Below are positions 17,318 to 26,861 of a stretch of DNA of 64,000 bases, piece after piece; the first letter of the stretch is position 1, and every line of letters starts with the position of its first letter. This stretch comes from Lachnospiraceae bacterium (GTDB lineage: Bacteria; Bacillota; Clostridia; Lachnospirales; Lachnospiraceae): contig JALEIR010000042.1 in assembly GCA_022769665.1 (NCBI GenBank), positions 36,172 to 100,171 of the forward strand, given 5' to 3'. The notes beneath the pieces were generated by a model, which did no database searches, was not told the origin of the DNA, and saw nothing but the letters and a program-made list of their open reading frames with translations. A program made the translations under genes and the position numbers.

Positions 17318-17923
17318 TCACTGTCTGTAAACCAGCTTCTTTACCATATTGAGATAATCGCAGATTTCTCCGTACAGCATCTCCGGCTGGAAAGATGAAT
17401 CCTGAAATCTCTCCGTCATCAGTCCTTTCACGGTAAAATCCAACATCTTGCGCAGCTTCTCACCGTCCACCCCCGACGGAAGCATATTGTAGTCTATCTG
17501 CGCATTTATCCCCTGATAGGTTTCCTCCAACACGCTCCGTTTTTCCTCAATGGCCAGCAAAGCCTCGCTGACATCTTCAGACATGGACCTGTTTAAAAAC
17601 TGCTGCATATACGGATAGCCACGCATGGCATGCATACGTGCACATTCCGTCTGCTTCATCACCTCAAACAAGTCCTTCTCCTTGGAATCCACGGTGGAGC
17701 GAAGTTCCAGATTCATATATCTCACACTGTAATCATAGATAAAACTATATACACCAAGCTTACTTTCAAAATAATGAAACAGGAGCCCCTTGCTGATGGC
17801 TGCTTCCCTGACAATATCATCGGTGCTTGCATGACGATACCCCTGAAGGGCAAACACCTTCAGCGCAGCGTTAATCATTCTGTCCTGTTTCTCCTTTTTC
17901 AAATCAAAGAACTTGCCGTTCAT
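17318..17923 (-). CDS. TetR/AcrR family transcriptional regulator
   Basis: A protein of about 201 residues. The N-terminal helix-turn-helix reads MINAALKVFALQGYRHAST followed by IVREAAISKGLLFHYF, the standard TetR DNA-binding block. The C-terminal ligand domain is unassigned. The start MNGKFFDLKKEKQ has AGGAG eight bases upstream and is preferred to the track start. It is followed closely by the hemerythrin gene, probably as an operon, and is divergent from the acidic anchored protein at 18099. A candidate operator lies in the divergent region. Confidence 0.9.
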   Translation of the reverse strand: MNGKFFDLKKEKQDRMINAALKVFALQGYRHASTDDIVREAAISKGLLFHYFESKLGVYSFIYDYSVRYMNLELRSTVDSKEKDLFEVMKQTECARMHAMRGYPYMQQFLNRSMSEDVSEALLAIEEKRSVLEETYQGINAQIDYNMLPSGVDGEKLRKMLDFTVKGLMTERFQDSSFQPEMLYGEICDYLNMVKKLVYRQ

Positions 17924-18065
17924 ACAACAATCTCCTAATCGTAAGTTCACGAATATGCGCTTATTATATCATGAATTATGTTTAAATAAAATTATAATTC
18001 CTAAAAAATTTGTAAATTTGTACATATTCCCTTTTCAATTTAGCAGAATAGTATTAAAATAATGA

Positions 18066-18082
18066 TTGGTAGAATCAACCAA
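18066..18082. promoter_or_regulatory. candidate TetR operator (TTGGT-N7-ACCAA)
   Basis: An inverted repeat, TTGGT AGAATCA ACCAA, in the divergent region between the TetR gene and the acidic protein gene. It overlaps the leader of the latter, close to its ribosome-binding site GAAAGGAG. The position fits autoregulation, but the arms are short. Confidence 0.4.
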
Positions 18083-18098
18083 CCGAAAGGAGTAACCT

Positions 18099-18443
18099 AT
18101 GGCAAAGAAATTTGGAAAATTCCTGCTGGTCACCGCAGCAATCGGAACAGCCGCAGCAGCTGCTTATTATTATCTTCAAAAAAAGGATACTGTAAATACC
18201 GTACCCGAGGATGACGATTATGATGATTTCAGCGAGGATTTGGATGAGGTTTCCGAAAGTTCCAGAAATTATGTACCCTTAACCCCCGAATCCAAAAGCG
18301 TTGAAGAACCCGAGAAAAAAGAAGAATTCACTCCTCTGAACGAAACCGTTGCCCGTGTGGCGGATAAGGTCGAAGAAACTGTGGAAGAGTTTTTTGATGA
18401 AGAAGATTCCACAGACGAGGAACCTGAAATTTCCGACAATTGA
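18099..18443 (+). CDS. membrane-anchored acidic protein of unknown function
   Basis: A 114-residue protein. It has a single N-terminal hydrophobic segment (FLLVTAAIGTAAAAAYYYL) after a basic start, then a highly acidic tail with runs such as EDDDYDDFSEDLDE and EEFFDEEDSTDEEPE. A middle stretch, ETVARVADKVEETVEEF, is predicted helical. I do not recognise a named family. It has a good ribosome-binding site (GAAAGGAG) and a strong terminator after it. It is divergent from the TetR gene and may be in its regulon. It could be a lipid- or metal-interacting surface protein, but that is speculation. Confidence 0.7.
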   Translation: MAKKFGKFLLVTAAIGTAAAAAYYYLQKKDTVNTVPEDDDYDDFSEDLDEVSESSRNYVPLTPESKSVEEPEKKEEFTPLNETVARVADKVEETVEEFFDEEDSTDEEPEISDN

Positions 18444-18456
18444 CAACAGATATCAG

Positions 18457-18488
18457 AACGCACCGCTTAAAACGGTGCGTTCTTTTTT
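18457..18488 (+). terminator. strong intrinsic terminator after the acidic protein gene
   Basis: The perfect 9-bp arms AACGCACCG and CGGTGCGTT with a 7-base loop are followed by CTTTTTT. The T-run overlaps the final codon of the convergent MocR gene. Confidence 0.88.
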
Positions 18489-19944
18489 ACAGCCAGACTT
18501 TGTGAAGCCGCCCGACCCCTTCTTCAATTTGTTCCCGGTTCAGAGCCCCAAAGCCCAGAAGTATTGTCCCTGCCCTACTGTCTTCATACTCTTTGCAGGC
18601 TTCCGCATCTTTCATACTGTCAATCAGACCGTAAACCCGTACCCCCTGTTCCGCGGCTCTGCGAACCAGCTCCGCCTCAGGCAGATTCTTTTTGGAAGTT
18701 AGCAAAAGATGCAGCCCTGCATTTTCTCCCGAAATCGTAAAATCATTTCGAAACGGCTTCAGACACTCCAGCAACAGCTCATGCTTTGCCCGATACATTT
18801 TCCGCATCTTATTCAAATGCCTTTCAAAGTACCCGTCCCTGATGAAACAGTTGAGAATACTCTGATCAATTCTGGATACGGTACAGGAATAAAAAGAACA
18901 ATCCCTCCTGTATTTTTCCAACAGGGGCTTCGGCAAAACCATAAAGCTGACTCGAATGGCAGGCGCTATGGCTTTGGAAAAACTGCCCAGATATATGACG
19001 CGCCCCTGTTCATCCGATGCCTGCAGTGCAGGAATCGGCTTTCCGTGATAGCGGAATTCACTGTCGTAGTCATCCTCTATCACATATCTGCCGGGTTCTC
19101 TGTACGCCCACTTTAAAAGCTCAAGTCTTCTTCCGATAGGCATGACAACACCGGAAGGGAACTGATGGGACGGCATAACATAGACTGCGCTCACATCCTC
19201 CCTGTCAAGCTGCTTTACCATCATTCCGTTCTCATCCATATCCACCGTAACAATATGATACGCAAAAGACTGAAAAATCTGACGGGATCTTCCGTAAGTC
19301 GGATATTCCATGGCAATTCTCACATGGCGGCCCAAAATCTTTTCCAGCAGCATCAGTAAATAATCGTTTCCCGCGCCAACCACAATCTGCTCCGGTTCAC
19401 AGTTGACTCCTCTTGAGGAATGCAGATATCGGCTGATGGTCAGCCGCAGATCATAGTCCCCCTGAGGTTCCCCCCTGGAAAACAAATCGCGGTTTGCATC
19501 GGTAAGAATGCTTCTGGTTATTTTTTTCCAGACGCTGAACGGAAAACCCGACATATCGATATCGTGGGGTGAAAAATCGTACTCATACAGCATCTTGTTC
19601 TGTTCTGCTTCCTCTTTCGGAAAATGCATATCCGGAGAGACCACTGCTCTTTGCTTCTTAACTGTCCCTTCCCTGTCTTCGATTTGCAGTACTTCCTCCA
19701 AAGGACATACAAAATAACCCTTGCAGGGACGAGACTCAATATATCCTTCATCCAACAATTGACCATACGCATAATCCACGGTACTTCTTGCCACCTGAAG
19801 GTAATCCGCCAAAGAACGCGTGGAGGGAAGCCTCTCCCCTTCAAGAAGCTTCCCGCCCCGGATTTCCCTTTTTATATGTTCGTAAATCTGCTCATACAGG
19901 CAGACACTGCTGTCTGTCTGCAGGCGAATTGTCATATCATACAT
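18487..19944 (-). CDS. MocR/PdxR-type transcriptional regulator with aminotransferase domain
   Basis: A 485-residue fusion. Residues of about 10-80 are a GntR winged helix (LPSTRSLADYLQVARSTVDYAYGQLLDEGYI). Residues of about 130-480 are a class I aminotransferase-like domain with the PLP lysine in YLGSFSKAIAPAIR. Such proteins often sense PLP or an amino acid and control vitamin B6 or amino-acid genes. No pdxST or gabT genes are adjacent, so the target is unknown. The C-terminal gene end lies at the terminator of the convergent gene. Length is normal. Confidence 0.9.
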   Translation of the reverse strand: MYDMTIRLQTDSSVCLYEQIYEHIKREIRGGKLLEGERLPSTRSLADYLQVARSTVDYAYGQLLDEGYIESRPCKGYFVCPLEEVLQIEDREGTVKKQRAVVSPDMHFPKEEAEQNKMLYEYDFSPHDIDMSGFPFSVWKKITRSILTDANRDLFSRGEPQGDYDLRLTISRYLHSSRGVNCEPEQIVVGAGNDYLLMLLEKILGRHVRIAMEYPTYGRSRQIFQSFAYHIVTVDMDENGMMVKQLDREDVSAVYVMPSHQFPSGVVMPIGRRLELLKWAYREPGRYVIEDDYDSEFRYHGKPIPALQASDEQGRVIYLGSFSKAIAPAIRVSFMVLPKPLLEKYRRDCSFYSCTVSRIDQSILNCFIRDGYFERHLNKMRKMYRAKHELLLECLKPFRNDFTISGENAGLHLLLTSKKNLPEAELVRRAAEQGVRVYGLIDSMKDAEACKEYEDSRAGTILLGFGALNREQIEEGVGRLHKVWL

Positions 19945-19974
19945 AGTCTCATCTCAGATTTCACAATACAGGCA

Positions 19975-20814
19975 TTAACCGTTCTTTTTCAATTCTGCAA
20001 GTATCAAATCCTTTAAATCCCTGGTCTTGTCCTTCATACGCGCGTTCGCTGAGGGCGAAGTTAAGATGCCTGCAACAAGGCGGCTTGCCAAATCATATTT
20101 TTTAAACCGGAACGAAAGTACTGCCAATAAATAATCCACGGTAATCTCATCCATGCCGCACATCGGATAATTCTCCGTTTTTCTGGCTTCCACAAACCCT
20201 ATGTAAGCATTCTGCAGGTACTCGTTCTCCTGCTTTTCCAGTTCTGCCGACAATTTGGTATTTCCGCTCTCCGCAAGGGATTCCCGCCAGCCCCTTACCA
20301 GCCAGCCGCTTTTTAAGCAGATATAGGCCTTCTCGCTGGCTTTGGACTTTTTCACCACCGCACAGACAAGCGCTAATTTATAGCGTTCCATCGCCTGCTC
20401 ATAGCTGTAAATCTCGTCATGATACTCGGTTATATGCACATTCATGCTGATTTTTTCCTTAATCAGCTTAGCCTGGGCACTCCCCACATTTGCAAAATAT
20501 CTGCTCAACGCCGCATAACCGCACACAGGACACAGCTCCACGTCATATTTTACCGCGTCGATGCCCTCATATCTTGCACGCAAATCCATGTCGGTTCCTA
20601 TCAGCTTTGCTTTTCCGGTTTTCATAATCTTTGCGGGAAACTCCGTACCACAGACAGGACAGGTAAAATTTTTATCATAAATTAAGTCTTTTTCTTCCAC
20701 TTTGGGAGGTCCGGCAGCCGTTTCAGCTTTCTTTTCGGGCTCTTCCTCCTCAAACACATCCATCCCCTCAAGGCCTCCGAGACCAAGGCCACCAAGTCCT
20801 GATAATATTCCCAT
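19975..20814 (-). CDS. DUF2225 family zinc-ribbon protein
   Basis: A 279-residue protein. Two C-x-x-C pairs (CPVCGTEF near residue 52 and CPVCGYAALSRYF near residue 95) indicate one zinc ribbon. The rest is helical with a TPR-like composition, as in DUF2225 proteins. The N-terminus is an unusual Gly/Leu-rich stretch (SGLGGLGLGGLEG) and then an acidic linker. The start has GGAGGG upstream. It follows glnS by 24 bases and is probably co-transcribed with it. Function is not established. Confidence 0.82.
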   Translation of the reverse strand: MGILSGLGGLGLGGLEGMDVFEEEEPEKKAETAAGPPKVEEKDLIYDKNFTCPVCGTEFPAKIMKTGKAKLIGTDMDLRARYEGIDAVKYDVELCPVCGYAALSRYFANVGSAQAKLIKEKISMNVHITEYHDEIYSYEQAMERYKLALVCAVVKKSKASEKAYICLKSGWLVRGWRESLAESGNTKLSAELEKQENEYLQNAYIGFVEARKTENYPMCGMDEITVDYLLAVLSFRFKKYDLASRLVAGILTSPSANARMKDKTRDLKDLILAELKKNG

Positions 20815-20837
20815 ATTTCCCTCCGTTTCCCCTTCCC

Positions 20838-22511
20838 CTATTTCGGAAGTACAAAAGAACTCTTTAACGACACAATGCGGTTAAAAACAAGCTTTTCCGG
20901 AGTTGAATCCTTTGCATCCACACAGAAGAATCCCTGTCTGACAAACTGGAATCTGTCGTATGCCTTTGCTCCCCCGAAAGTCGGCTCCAAAAAGCACTGC
21001 TTCACCGTGAGGGAATTGGGATTCAGATAAAGCTCTCCCTCTTCGTTGTATATGGAGCCCTTCTCGTTTGCCACATCCTCATCAATCAGATTCTCATAGA
21101 GACGTACTTCAGCAGGAATCGCTGTCTTTGCCGCAACCCAGTGTATGGTACCCTTAACCTTTCTGCCGTCGGGACTGTTTCCACCCTTCGACGCAGGATC
21201 GTAAGTGCAGTGTATCTCCGTCACATTGCCCTGTGCATCCTTCACACATCCTGTACACGTCACAAAATATGCATTCATAAGTCGCACTTCATTTCCGGGG
21301 AACATACGGAAGTATTTCTTGGGCGGCTCCTCCATAAAATCATCGCGCTCAATATAAAGTTCTCTGCCAAAAGGAATTTCTCTGGTACCCAGTTCTTCAT
21401 TTTCCGGGTTATTCACAGCAGTAAGCATTTCTGTCTGCCCTTCCGGGTAATTGTCGATTACCAGCTTCACAGGATCCAGAATTGCCATATAGCGAGGTGC
21501 TTTTGCTTTTAAGTCCTCACGGATACAATACTCCAAAGCCGCATAATCAGCCACAGACTGAGCCTTGGATACGCCGCACATCTCCACAAACATTCTGATG
21601 GATTCGGGCGTAAAACCTCTGCGCCTCAGCGCAGCAATGGAAACCAGTCTGGGATCATCCCAGCCGTCTACGGTCCCGTTCTGAACCAGTTTCTTAATAT
21701 ATCGTTTTCCGGTAACCACATTTTTCAGATACATCTTTGCCTGCTCAATCTGCTTGGGAGGATGCGGGTATTCCAATTCCCTTACCACCCAGTCATAAAG
21801 CGGTCTGTGATCCTCAAATTCCAAAGTACAGATGGAGTGGGTAATTCCCTCAATTGCATCCTCGATGGGATGGGCAAAATCATACATAGGATAAATGCAC
21901 CACCGGTCTCCTGTGTTATGATGGGTCATATGAGCTACACGATAGATTACGGGGTCGCGCATATTGATATTGGGAGATGCCATATCTATGCGGGCGCGAA
22001 GCACTTTCTCTCCGTCTGCATACTTTCCGTCCTTCATCTCCTGAAAAAGTTTTAAATTCTCCTCCACGGAACGGGTACTGTAAGGATCCTCTTTGCCGGG
22101 CTCGGTAAAAGAACCTCTGTACTCCTTAATCTGTTCTGCGGAAAGATCCGAAACGTAAGCTTTTCCCTTCCGAATCAGCTTCAGGGCAGCCTCATACATC
22201 TGTCCGAAATAATTGGACGCAAAGAACAATCTGTCCTCCCAGTCCGCTCCCAGCCAGGCTACATCCTCCTTGATGGACTCAACAAACTCAATGTCCTCCT
22301 TCGTAGGATTGGTGTCATCAAAACGCATATTGAATTTACCGCCGTATTCCTGCGCCAGTCCGTAGTTTGTCAGAATTGCCTTGGCATGTCCGATATGAAG
22401 ATATCCGTTGGGCTCCGGCGGAAAACGGGTATGCACGGTATCGTACACTCCCTCTGCCAGGTCCTTGTCAATAATCATCTCAATAAAATTCCTTGATTCT
22501 GTCTCGCTCAT
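20838..22511 (-). CDS. glnS: glutaminyl-tRNA synthetase
   Basis: A protein of about 557 residues that charges tRNA(Gln) directly. The class I HIGH motif is in [17 protein letters not shown] near residue 40, and a KMSK-like region is expected around the middle. The anticodon-binding beta-barrels follow ([18 protein letters not shown]). It is of bacterial GlnRS type. The start MSETESRNF has AAGGAA eight bases upstream; the ORF track start is 10 codons earlier. Its presence means this organism does not need GatCAB to make Gln-tRNA(Gln), which matters for the aspS-gatCAB operon at 33.7-39 kb. Confidence 0.95.
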   Translation of the reverse strand: MSETESRNFIEMIIDKDLAEGVYDTVHTRFPPEPNGYLHIGHAKAILTNYGLAQEYGGKFNMRFDDTNPTKEDIEFVESIKEDVAWLGADWEDRLFFASNYFGQMYEAALKLIRKGKAYVSDLSAEQIKEYRGSFTEPGKEDPYSTRSVEENLKLFQEMKDGKYADGEKVLRARIDMASPNINMRDPVIYRVAHMTHHNTGDRWCIYPMYDFAHPIEDAIEGITHSICTLEFEDHRPLYDWVVRELEYPHPPKQIEQAKMYLKNVVTGKRYIKKLVQNGTVDGWDDPRLVSIAALRRRGFTPESIRMFVEMCGVSKAQSVADYAALEYCIREDLKAKAPRYMAILDPVKLVIDNYPEGQTEMLTAVNNPENEELGTREIPFGRELYIERDDFMEEPPKKYFRMFPGNEVRLMNAYFVTCTGCVKDAQGNVTEIHCTYDPASKGGNSPDGRKVKGTIHWVAAKTAIPAEVRLYENLIDEDVANEKGSIYNEEGELYLNPNSLTVKQCFLEPTFGGAKAYDRFQFVRQGFFCVDAKDSTPEKLVFNRIVSLKSSFVLPK

Positions 22512-22564
22512 TTGGTCGTTCCTTGCCTTTCCAAACCACATGGTCTAATTACCAGTTTCCTTTT

Positions 22565-22594
22565 ATAATAGCACATGTGCCGAAGCATTATCAA
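22565..22594 (-). promoter_or_regulatory. predicted sigma-A promoter of glnS
   Basis: TTGATA and TATTAT separated by 18 bases, about 55 bases upstream of the chosen glnS start. Confidence 0.6.
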
Positions 22595-22637
22595 GTAGTT
22601 CTTTCGGTCTCAGACCCGTAAACTCGCAATATAAACA

Positions 22638-22666
22638 TTGACAGGAAACACAAACTATTCTATTAT
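22638..22666 (+). promoter_or_regulatory. predicted sigma-A promoter of the polytopic membrane protein gene
   Basis: TTGACA and TATTAT separated by exactly 17 bases, about 85 bases upstream of the ORF start at 22756. Confidence 0.72.
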
Positions 22667-22755
22667 TTACAATATAACAGTTTAGCCGGACGCAGTGATA
22701 TCTGTTAAGCGGCGGAAACTTCACAAAACAACCTTACAGAGGACTCTATGAAAAA

Positions 22756-24069
22756 ATGATTAAAAAAATCAGGAATAAACTTTCAGTGTATCTCAGAGAA
22801 AATGCAATGGTGCCTCCTCAGGCACATTATGAGGAGAGCTCATCTTCCACGCAATCCTCTCTCGTCATCTGCGCCGGTCTGGCTACGCTGGTTTTTGTCT
22901 TATACTACCGAATTGCTCATGCTTTCTGCACCGCAGATGGTCTTCAGGACATGAAAGCACACGCTGAGTTTGCCCTGAATTTTTATTTAAACCCCAAGGT
23001 TTTTTTTCAGACATGGCTCAAGGTTCCTCACATGCTCTGGCATCTTATTGTCAAGTTCTTTCAGTCCAAGGCGCATATGCCGCTTGCGGAGGCAGCGTCA
23101 TTTACTTTCGCCTTGTTCGGCGTATTTTCCTTTGCTGTTACGGTCTGGTTCCTATATGGACTACTCAAGGCATATACCGGTCAGAAAAAGCTGGCATTGG
23201 CCTCTTTCGGCTCAGCTTTCCTCTCCTTTACGGGTCCCTTGATCATGGAATGGTTTTCCGATGGCTACATGGGGCAGTTTACTCCAAATCCCATGCATAA
23301 CCCGACCCATATGGCAACCAAGGGATTCGGTCTGCTGGCCATGATGGCAGGAATCGACATCATTAGAAAATATCGCGGTCAGGAAACCGTATTTTTCAAG
23401 GGCAGAAGACTGTATCTCTACTTTGGTCTTTTCTCCTTTTGCTCCGCATTGGCAAAACCGACATTTATGTATATGTTGCTGCCCGCCGGTGCAATCATGA
23501 TTCTTCTTGATCTCCTGGAGAGTGCACGGAAAAAGACACCGTCCTTGAGAGTCGTGTGGGACGCCGCTTGGAAACTGGCTGTTGCCACTCTTCCGACCTG
23601 TGCTTATATTCTGGCAGAATATGTAGCCTTGTTTTTCTTCGGCAAAGAACAGGGCATCTCTGTGGTGCTGACAAAACCCTTGGAGGTGTGGCACTTTTTC
23701 TCATTAAATGTGCCAAAAAGCATCCTGCTTGGCATGTGCTTTCCAATCTGGATGCTTTTGACAAACCCCGGCTATTTTTATAAGACCACGGAGGGAAGAC
23801 TTGGGGTATTGGGATATTTGACAGGCGTGTTGGAATTTTCCGTGCTGGCAGAATCCGGCAGTCGAAAGGACGCAGGCAACTTTGCTTGGTGCATGATGGC
23901 GGGTATGACGATATTTTTTGCGGTGAGTGTATGCCGTCTGATACTTTCCACCATGCAGAAGAAGTGCGGTGCGAGACATGCCGCTTATGTAATCTTCAGC
24001 TGGTTCCTGTTATTTTTACATGTCTATTCGGGGTTATCCCTATACGATGTTTTTGCCGGAATACTGTGA
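22756..24069 (+). CDS. polytopic membrane protein, possible GT-C type glycosyltransferase
   Basis: A 437-residue protein with about nine or ten hydrophobic segments. The first extracytoplasmic loop contains TADGLQDMKAHAEFAL, with acidic and histidine residues placed as in GT-C glycosyltransferases that use polyprenyl-phosphate sugars. This is resemblance only; I do not recognise the family. The start is odd: an upstream ATG AAA AAA TGA overlaps the assigned ATGATT. One extra A in that six-A tract would fuse the two starts in frame, giving M-K-K-M-I-K-K. It is transcribed alone from a strong promoter. Confidence 0.6.
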   Translation: MIKKIRNKLSVYLRENAMVPPQAHYEESSSSTQSSLVICAGLATLVFVLYYRIAHAFCTADGLQDMKAHAEFALNFYLNPKVFFQTWLKVPHMLWHLIVKFFQSKAHMPLAEAASFTFALFGVFSFAVTVWFLYGLLKAYTGQKKLALASFGSAFLSFTGPLIMEWFSDGYMGQFTPNPMHNPTHMATKGFGLLAMMAGIDIIRKYRGQETVFFKGRRLYLYFGLFSFCSALAKPTFMYMLLPAGAIMILLDLLESARKKTPSLRVVWDAAWKLAVATLPTCAYILAEYVALFFFGKEQGISVVLTKPLEVWHFFSLNVPKSILLGMCFPIWMLLTNPGYFYKTTEGRLGVLGYLTGVLEFSVLAESGSRKDAGNFAWCMMAGMTIFFAVSVCRLILSTMQKKCGARHAAYVIFSWFLLFLHVYSGLSLYDVFAGIL

Positions 24070-24087
24070 CAAAGTCTGCTTCCTGCG

Positions 24088-25614
24088 CTATTTTTCTTCG
24101 ACATCATAGCTCCTTACAAATATATCCCGTTCCACAACATAGATATCATGAAGGTCATCACAGCGGACTGCCAGATAGTCTCCGGGCTTTCCGAGCATAT
24201 ATTTATTCTTATCCCATTCGGTAAACACTTTAACTCCCTTATCCAGAGGACGGGCGTAAATATGGGTTTCCCCTCTGGGGATACATCCGTGCGCATAATC
24301 CGACAGAAGCATATCCCTGCCGTTCAACCTGTTTTTTATCACCGGAGCATACTCTCTCTTTTGGATATAAGCTTTTTCATCACAGGTTTCTTCCAACGGA
24401 GCATAGGTATCCAGGAATTTCTTTTGTCTGTTGGGGTAGACCTCACCTTTAATCCCGATGATGATATAAAGGTCCTCCTCCACAGTCATATCAATATCTC
24501 CCTCCAGCGTACGGATTGTAATTGGCGTACCGACAGGGAGAATCTCATCTGCCTTTGCATACGCAACGGGAATCTTCCGCTTCACATACTTTTTCATCGC
24601 ACTCACATCGACATCATAGCTGTCCGCATAAATCAGCTCAAAACAGTCGAAATATTGTGTCATCCGATTGTTAAAATATCCTTCCGTATGCAGTGTCGGA
24701 TAATTTTCCTCATATTTTCGCAGACTGATAAAGCCGCCGGCTTTCTCATAATGTCCTCCGCCGGATCCGATTCCCTCTGCCAGGAATTCCGCCAGCTCAC
24801 TGGCATTGACCTCCTTGACACAGCTCCGCACGGAAAATTTATATCCGTCGTTGACTTCATTGAATACAACACAGGTCTTAATTGCATCCACCTGGAGCAG
24901 AAAATCACTGATTAACCCCAGGATATTCGGATCACAGGGCTGCGCCTTGATGACTGCGAATTCGTAATCATCATTATAACTGTAACGAATCAGGGCAATT
25001 CCGGCAATCTCCAGCTCCTTTAAGGATAAATTGGAATTTCGGAATAAGGTAATCAGACTCTTGTCCGTTTTCACTGCTTCCCTCATATCCATATCCAGAG
25101 GATTATACAGCTCCGAGAACTGATTGGTGTCCGTATAGAGTCCGTAATACAGCGCTGTGCCAAGGTACTCTTCACTGTTTACATCAAATTCCTCTTCCCG
25201 CAACAATTTCCACACCAGGGTAGCGCAGCTTCCCAGATTCGGATTGATTACGCTCAGGGGAATAGCATCTTTTTCCAACTGATGATGATCGATAATCGCC
25301 ACATGCTCCGCAGCCAGCCCCGTCACATTGCCCGAACCGTACTGACAGTCCACAGTAATCAGGAGTCCTTCCACCTGTAACGTCTCACCCTTGGCGACAC
25401 GGACATATTCCACAGGCAGATGCAGCTTATCCACCATCAGGCAAAGGTTTGATTTCTGTATCTGATTTCTTCCGCTGTAAACCAATCGAACCGCTTTTCC
25501 CTTACTTTGGAAGTAGCAGTACAGGCCATACCCCGATGCCAATGTATCCGCATCCGGGTTATCATGGCACTGTATCGTTATTTTTTCGTAAATTTCAAGA
25601 TCTGACAGCCTCAT
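24088..25614 (-). CDS. DHH family phosphoesterase
   Basis: A 508-residue protein. The DHH domain motifs are CHDNPDADTLASGYGLYC (motif I, near residue 16), ITVDCQYGSGN (motif II) and AIIDHHQLEKD (the DHH motif, near residue 130). The DHHA1 domain has GSGGGHYEKAGGFI. A C-terminal extension of about 200 residues has no recognised domain. Relatives include NrnA oligoribonucleases, c-di-AMP phosphodiesterases and pyrophosphatases; the long extension sets this one apart. It sits upstream of nothing obviously related, with the AICAR transformylase gene 24 bases before it. Substrate is unassigned. Confidence 0.85.
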   Translation of the reverse strand: MRLSDLEIYEKITIQCHDNPDADTLASGYGLYCYFQSKGKAVRLVYSGRNQIQKSNLCLMVDKLHLPVEYVRVAKGETLQVEGLLITVDCQYGSGNVTGLAAEHVAIIDHHQLEKDAIPLSVINPNLGSCATLVWKLLREEEFDVNSEEYLGTALYYGLYTDTNQFSELYNPLDMDMREAVKTDKSLITLFRNSNLSLKELEIAGIALIRYSYNDDYEFAVIKAQPCDPNILGLISDFLLQVDAIKTCVVFNEVNDGYKFSVRSCVKEVNASELAEFLAEGIGSGGGHYEKAGGFISLRKYEENYPTLHTEGYFNNRMTQYFDCFELIYADSYDVDVSAMKKYVKRKIPVAYAKADEILPVGTPITIRTLEGDIDMTVEEDLYIIIGIKGEVYPNRQKKFLDTYAPLEETCDEKAYIQKREYAPVIKNRLNGRDMLLSDYAHGCIPRGETHIYARPLDKGVKVFTEWDKNKYMLGKPGDYLAVRCDDLHDIYVVERDIFVRSYDVEEK

Positions 25615-25638
25615 AAGATATCCTTCCTCAGCACTAAA

Positions 25639-26817
25639 TTAGTGATGGAACAGTCTGATTCCGGTAAATACCATCACCATATCGTACTTATTGCAGCATT
25701 CTATCACTCCATCGTCACGTACAGAGCCTCCGGGCTGTGCAATATATTTCACACCGCTCTTATGTGCTCTTTCAATATTGTCGGAGAAAGGGAAGAACGC
25801 GTCGGAACCAAGAGTTACATCCTGCATTTTATCCAGCCATGCGCGCTTCTCCTCTCGTGTAAATACAGGGGGTTTTACCTTGAAAATCTGTTCCCATGCC
25901 CCATCGGCCAACACATCCATATATTCATCACCTATATAGACATCAATGGCATTGTCTCTGTTGGCTCTTCCCAGACCTTCCACAAACTGCAGATTCATCA
26001 CCTGAGGAGACTGGCGCAGGAACCAGTTATCCGCCTTCTGACCTGCAAGTCTCGTACAATGGATACGGGACTGCTGTCCTGCACCGATACCGATAGCCTG
26101 ACCGCCCTTAACATAACAAACCGAATTGGACTGGGTGTATTTCAAGGTAATCAGTGCAATCTTCATATCAATGAGGGCACTCTCGGGGATTTCCTTATTT
26201 TCGGTAACGATATTGGACAGTAAATCGCCGTTAATATCCTGCTCGTTTCTTCCCTGCTCAAAGGTAATTCCGTAAACCTGCTTTTTCTCCACAGGTGCGG
26301 GAACATAAGACTCATCTATCTGAATCACATTATAATTCCCGTTCTTCTTGGATTTCAACATGGTAAGCGCTTCCTCGGTATATCCGGGCGCGATAACACC
26401 GTCGGAAACCTCTCTCTTAATCAGTCGTGCAGTATCCGCATCGCATATGTCGGAAAGAGCGATAAAATCGCCGAAGGAAGACATTCTGTCCGCACCTCTT
26501 GCCCTTGCGTATGCACAAGCCAGAGGAGAGAGCTGTCCCAAATCATCCACCCAGTAAATCTTTGCTAGTGTATCTTCCAGCGGCTGACCTACCGCCGCTC
26601 CTGCCGGAGAAACATGCTTAAAAGAAGTTGCGGCGGGAAGCCCTGTAGCTGCTTTCAGTTCCTTCACCAGCTGCCAGCCGTTGAAGGCATCCAGAAAGTT
26701 GATATAACCGGGCTTACCGTTCAGCACGGTAACCGGCAGTTCGCTTCCATCCTCCATATAAATTCTGGAGGGTTTTTGATTCGGGTTACATCCGTATTTC
26801 AACTCGATTTCATTCAT
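25639..26817 (-). CDS. purH: AICAR transformylase (stand-alone, without IMP cyclohydrolase domain)
   Basis: A 392-residue enzyme equivalent to only the formyltransferase half of bifunctional PurH. It transfers a formyl group from 10-formyl-THF to AICAR in the penultimate step of IMP synthesis. Family blocks are YGCNPNQKPSRIY, FKHVSPAGAAVG (with the catalytic Lys-His) and IGIGAGQQSRIHCTRLAG. The cyclohydrolase half is missing; instead the PurO-type protein directly upstream supplies it. The start has AAAGGAA upstream. Length is right for this split type. It is probably co-transcribed with purO behind the ZTP riboswitch. Confidence 0.92.
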   Translation of the reverse strand: MNEIELKYGCNPNQKPSRIYMEDGSELPVTVLNGKPGYINFLDAFNGWQLVKELKAATGLPAATSFKHVSPAGAAVGQPLEDTLAKIYWVDDLGQLSPLACAYARARGADRMSSFGDFIALSDICDADTARLIKREVSDGVIAPGYTEEALTMLKSKKNGNYNVIQIDESYVPAPVEKKQVYGITFEQGRNEQDINGDLLSNIVTENKEIPESALIDMKIALITLKYTQSNSVCYVKGGQAIGIGAGQQSRIHCTRLAGQKADNWFLRQSPQVMNLQFVEGLGRANRDNAIDVYIGDEYMDVLADGAWEQIFKVKPPVFTREEKRAWLDKMQDVTLGSDAFFPFSDNIERAHKSGVKYIAQPGGSVRDDGVIECCNKYDMVMVFTGIRLFHH

Positions 26818-26861
26818 AATAGTATATTCCTTTCTCCGTAATTTATGATATTACACACAGT

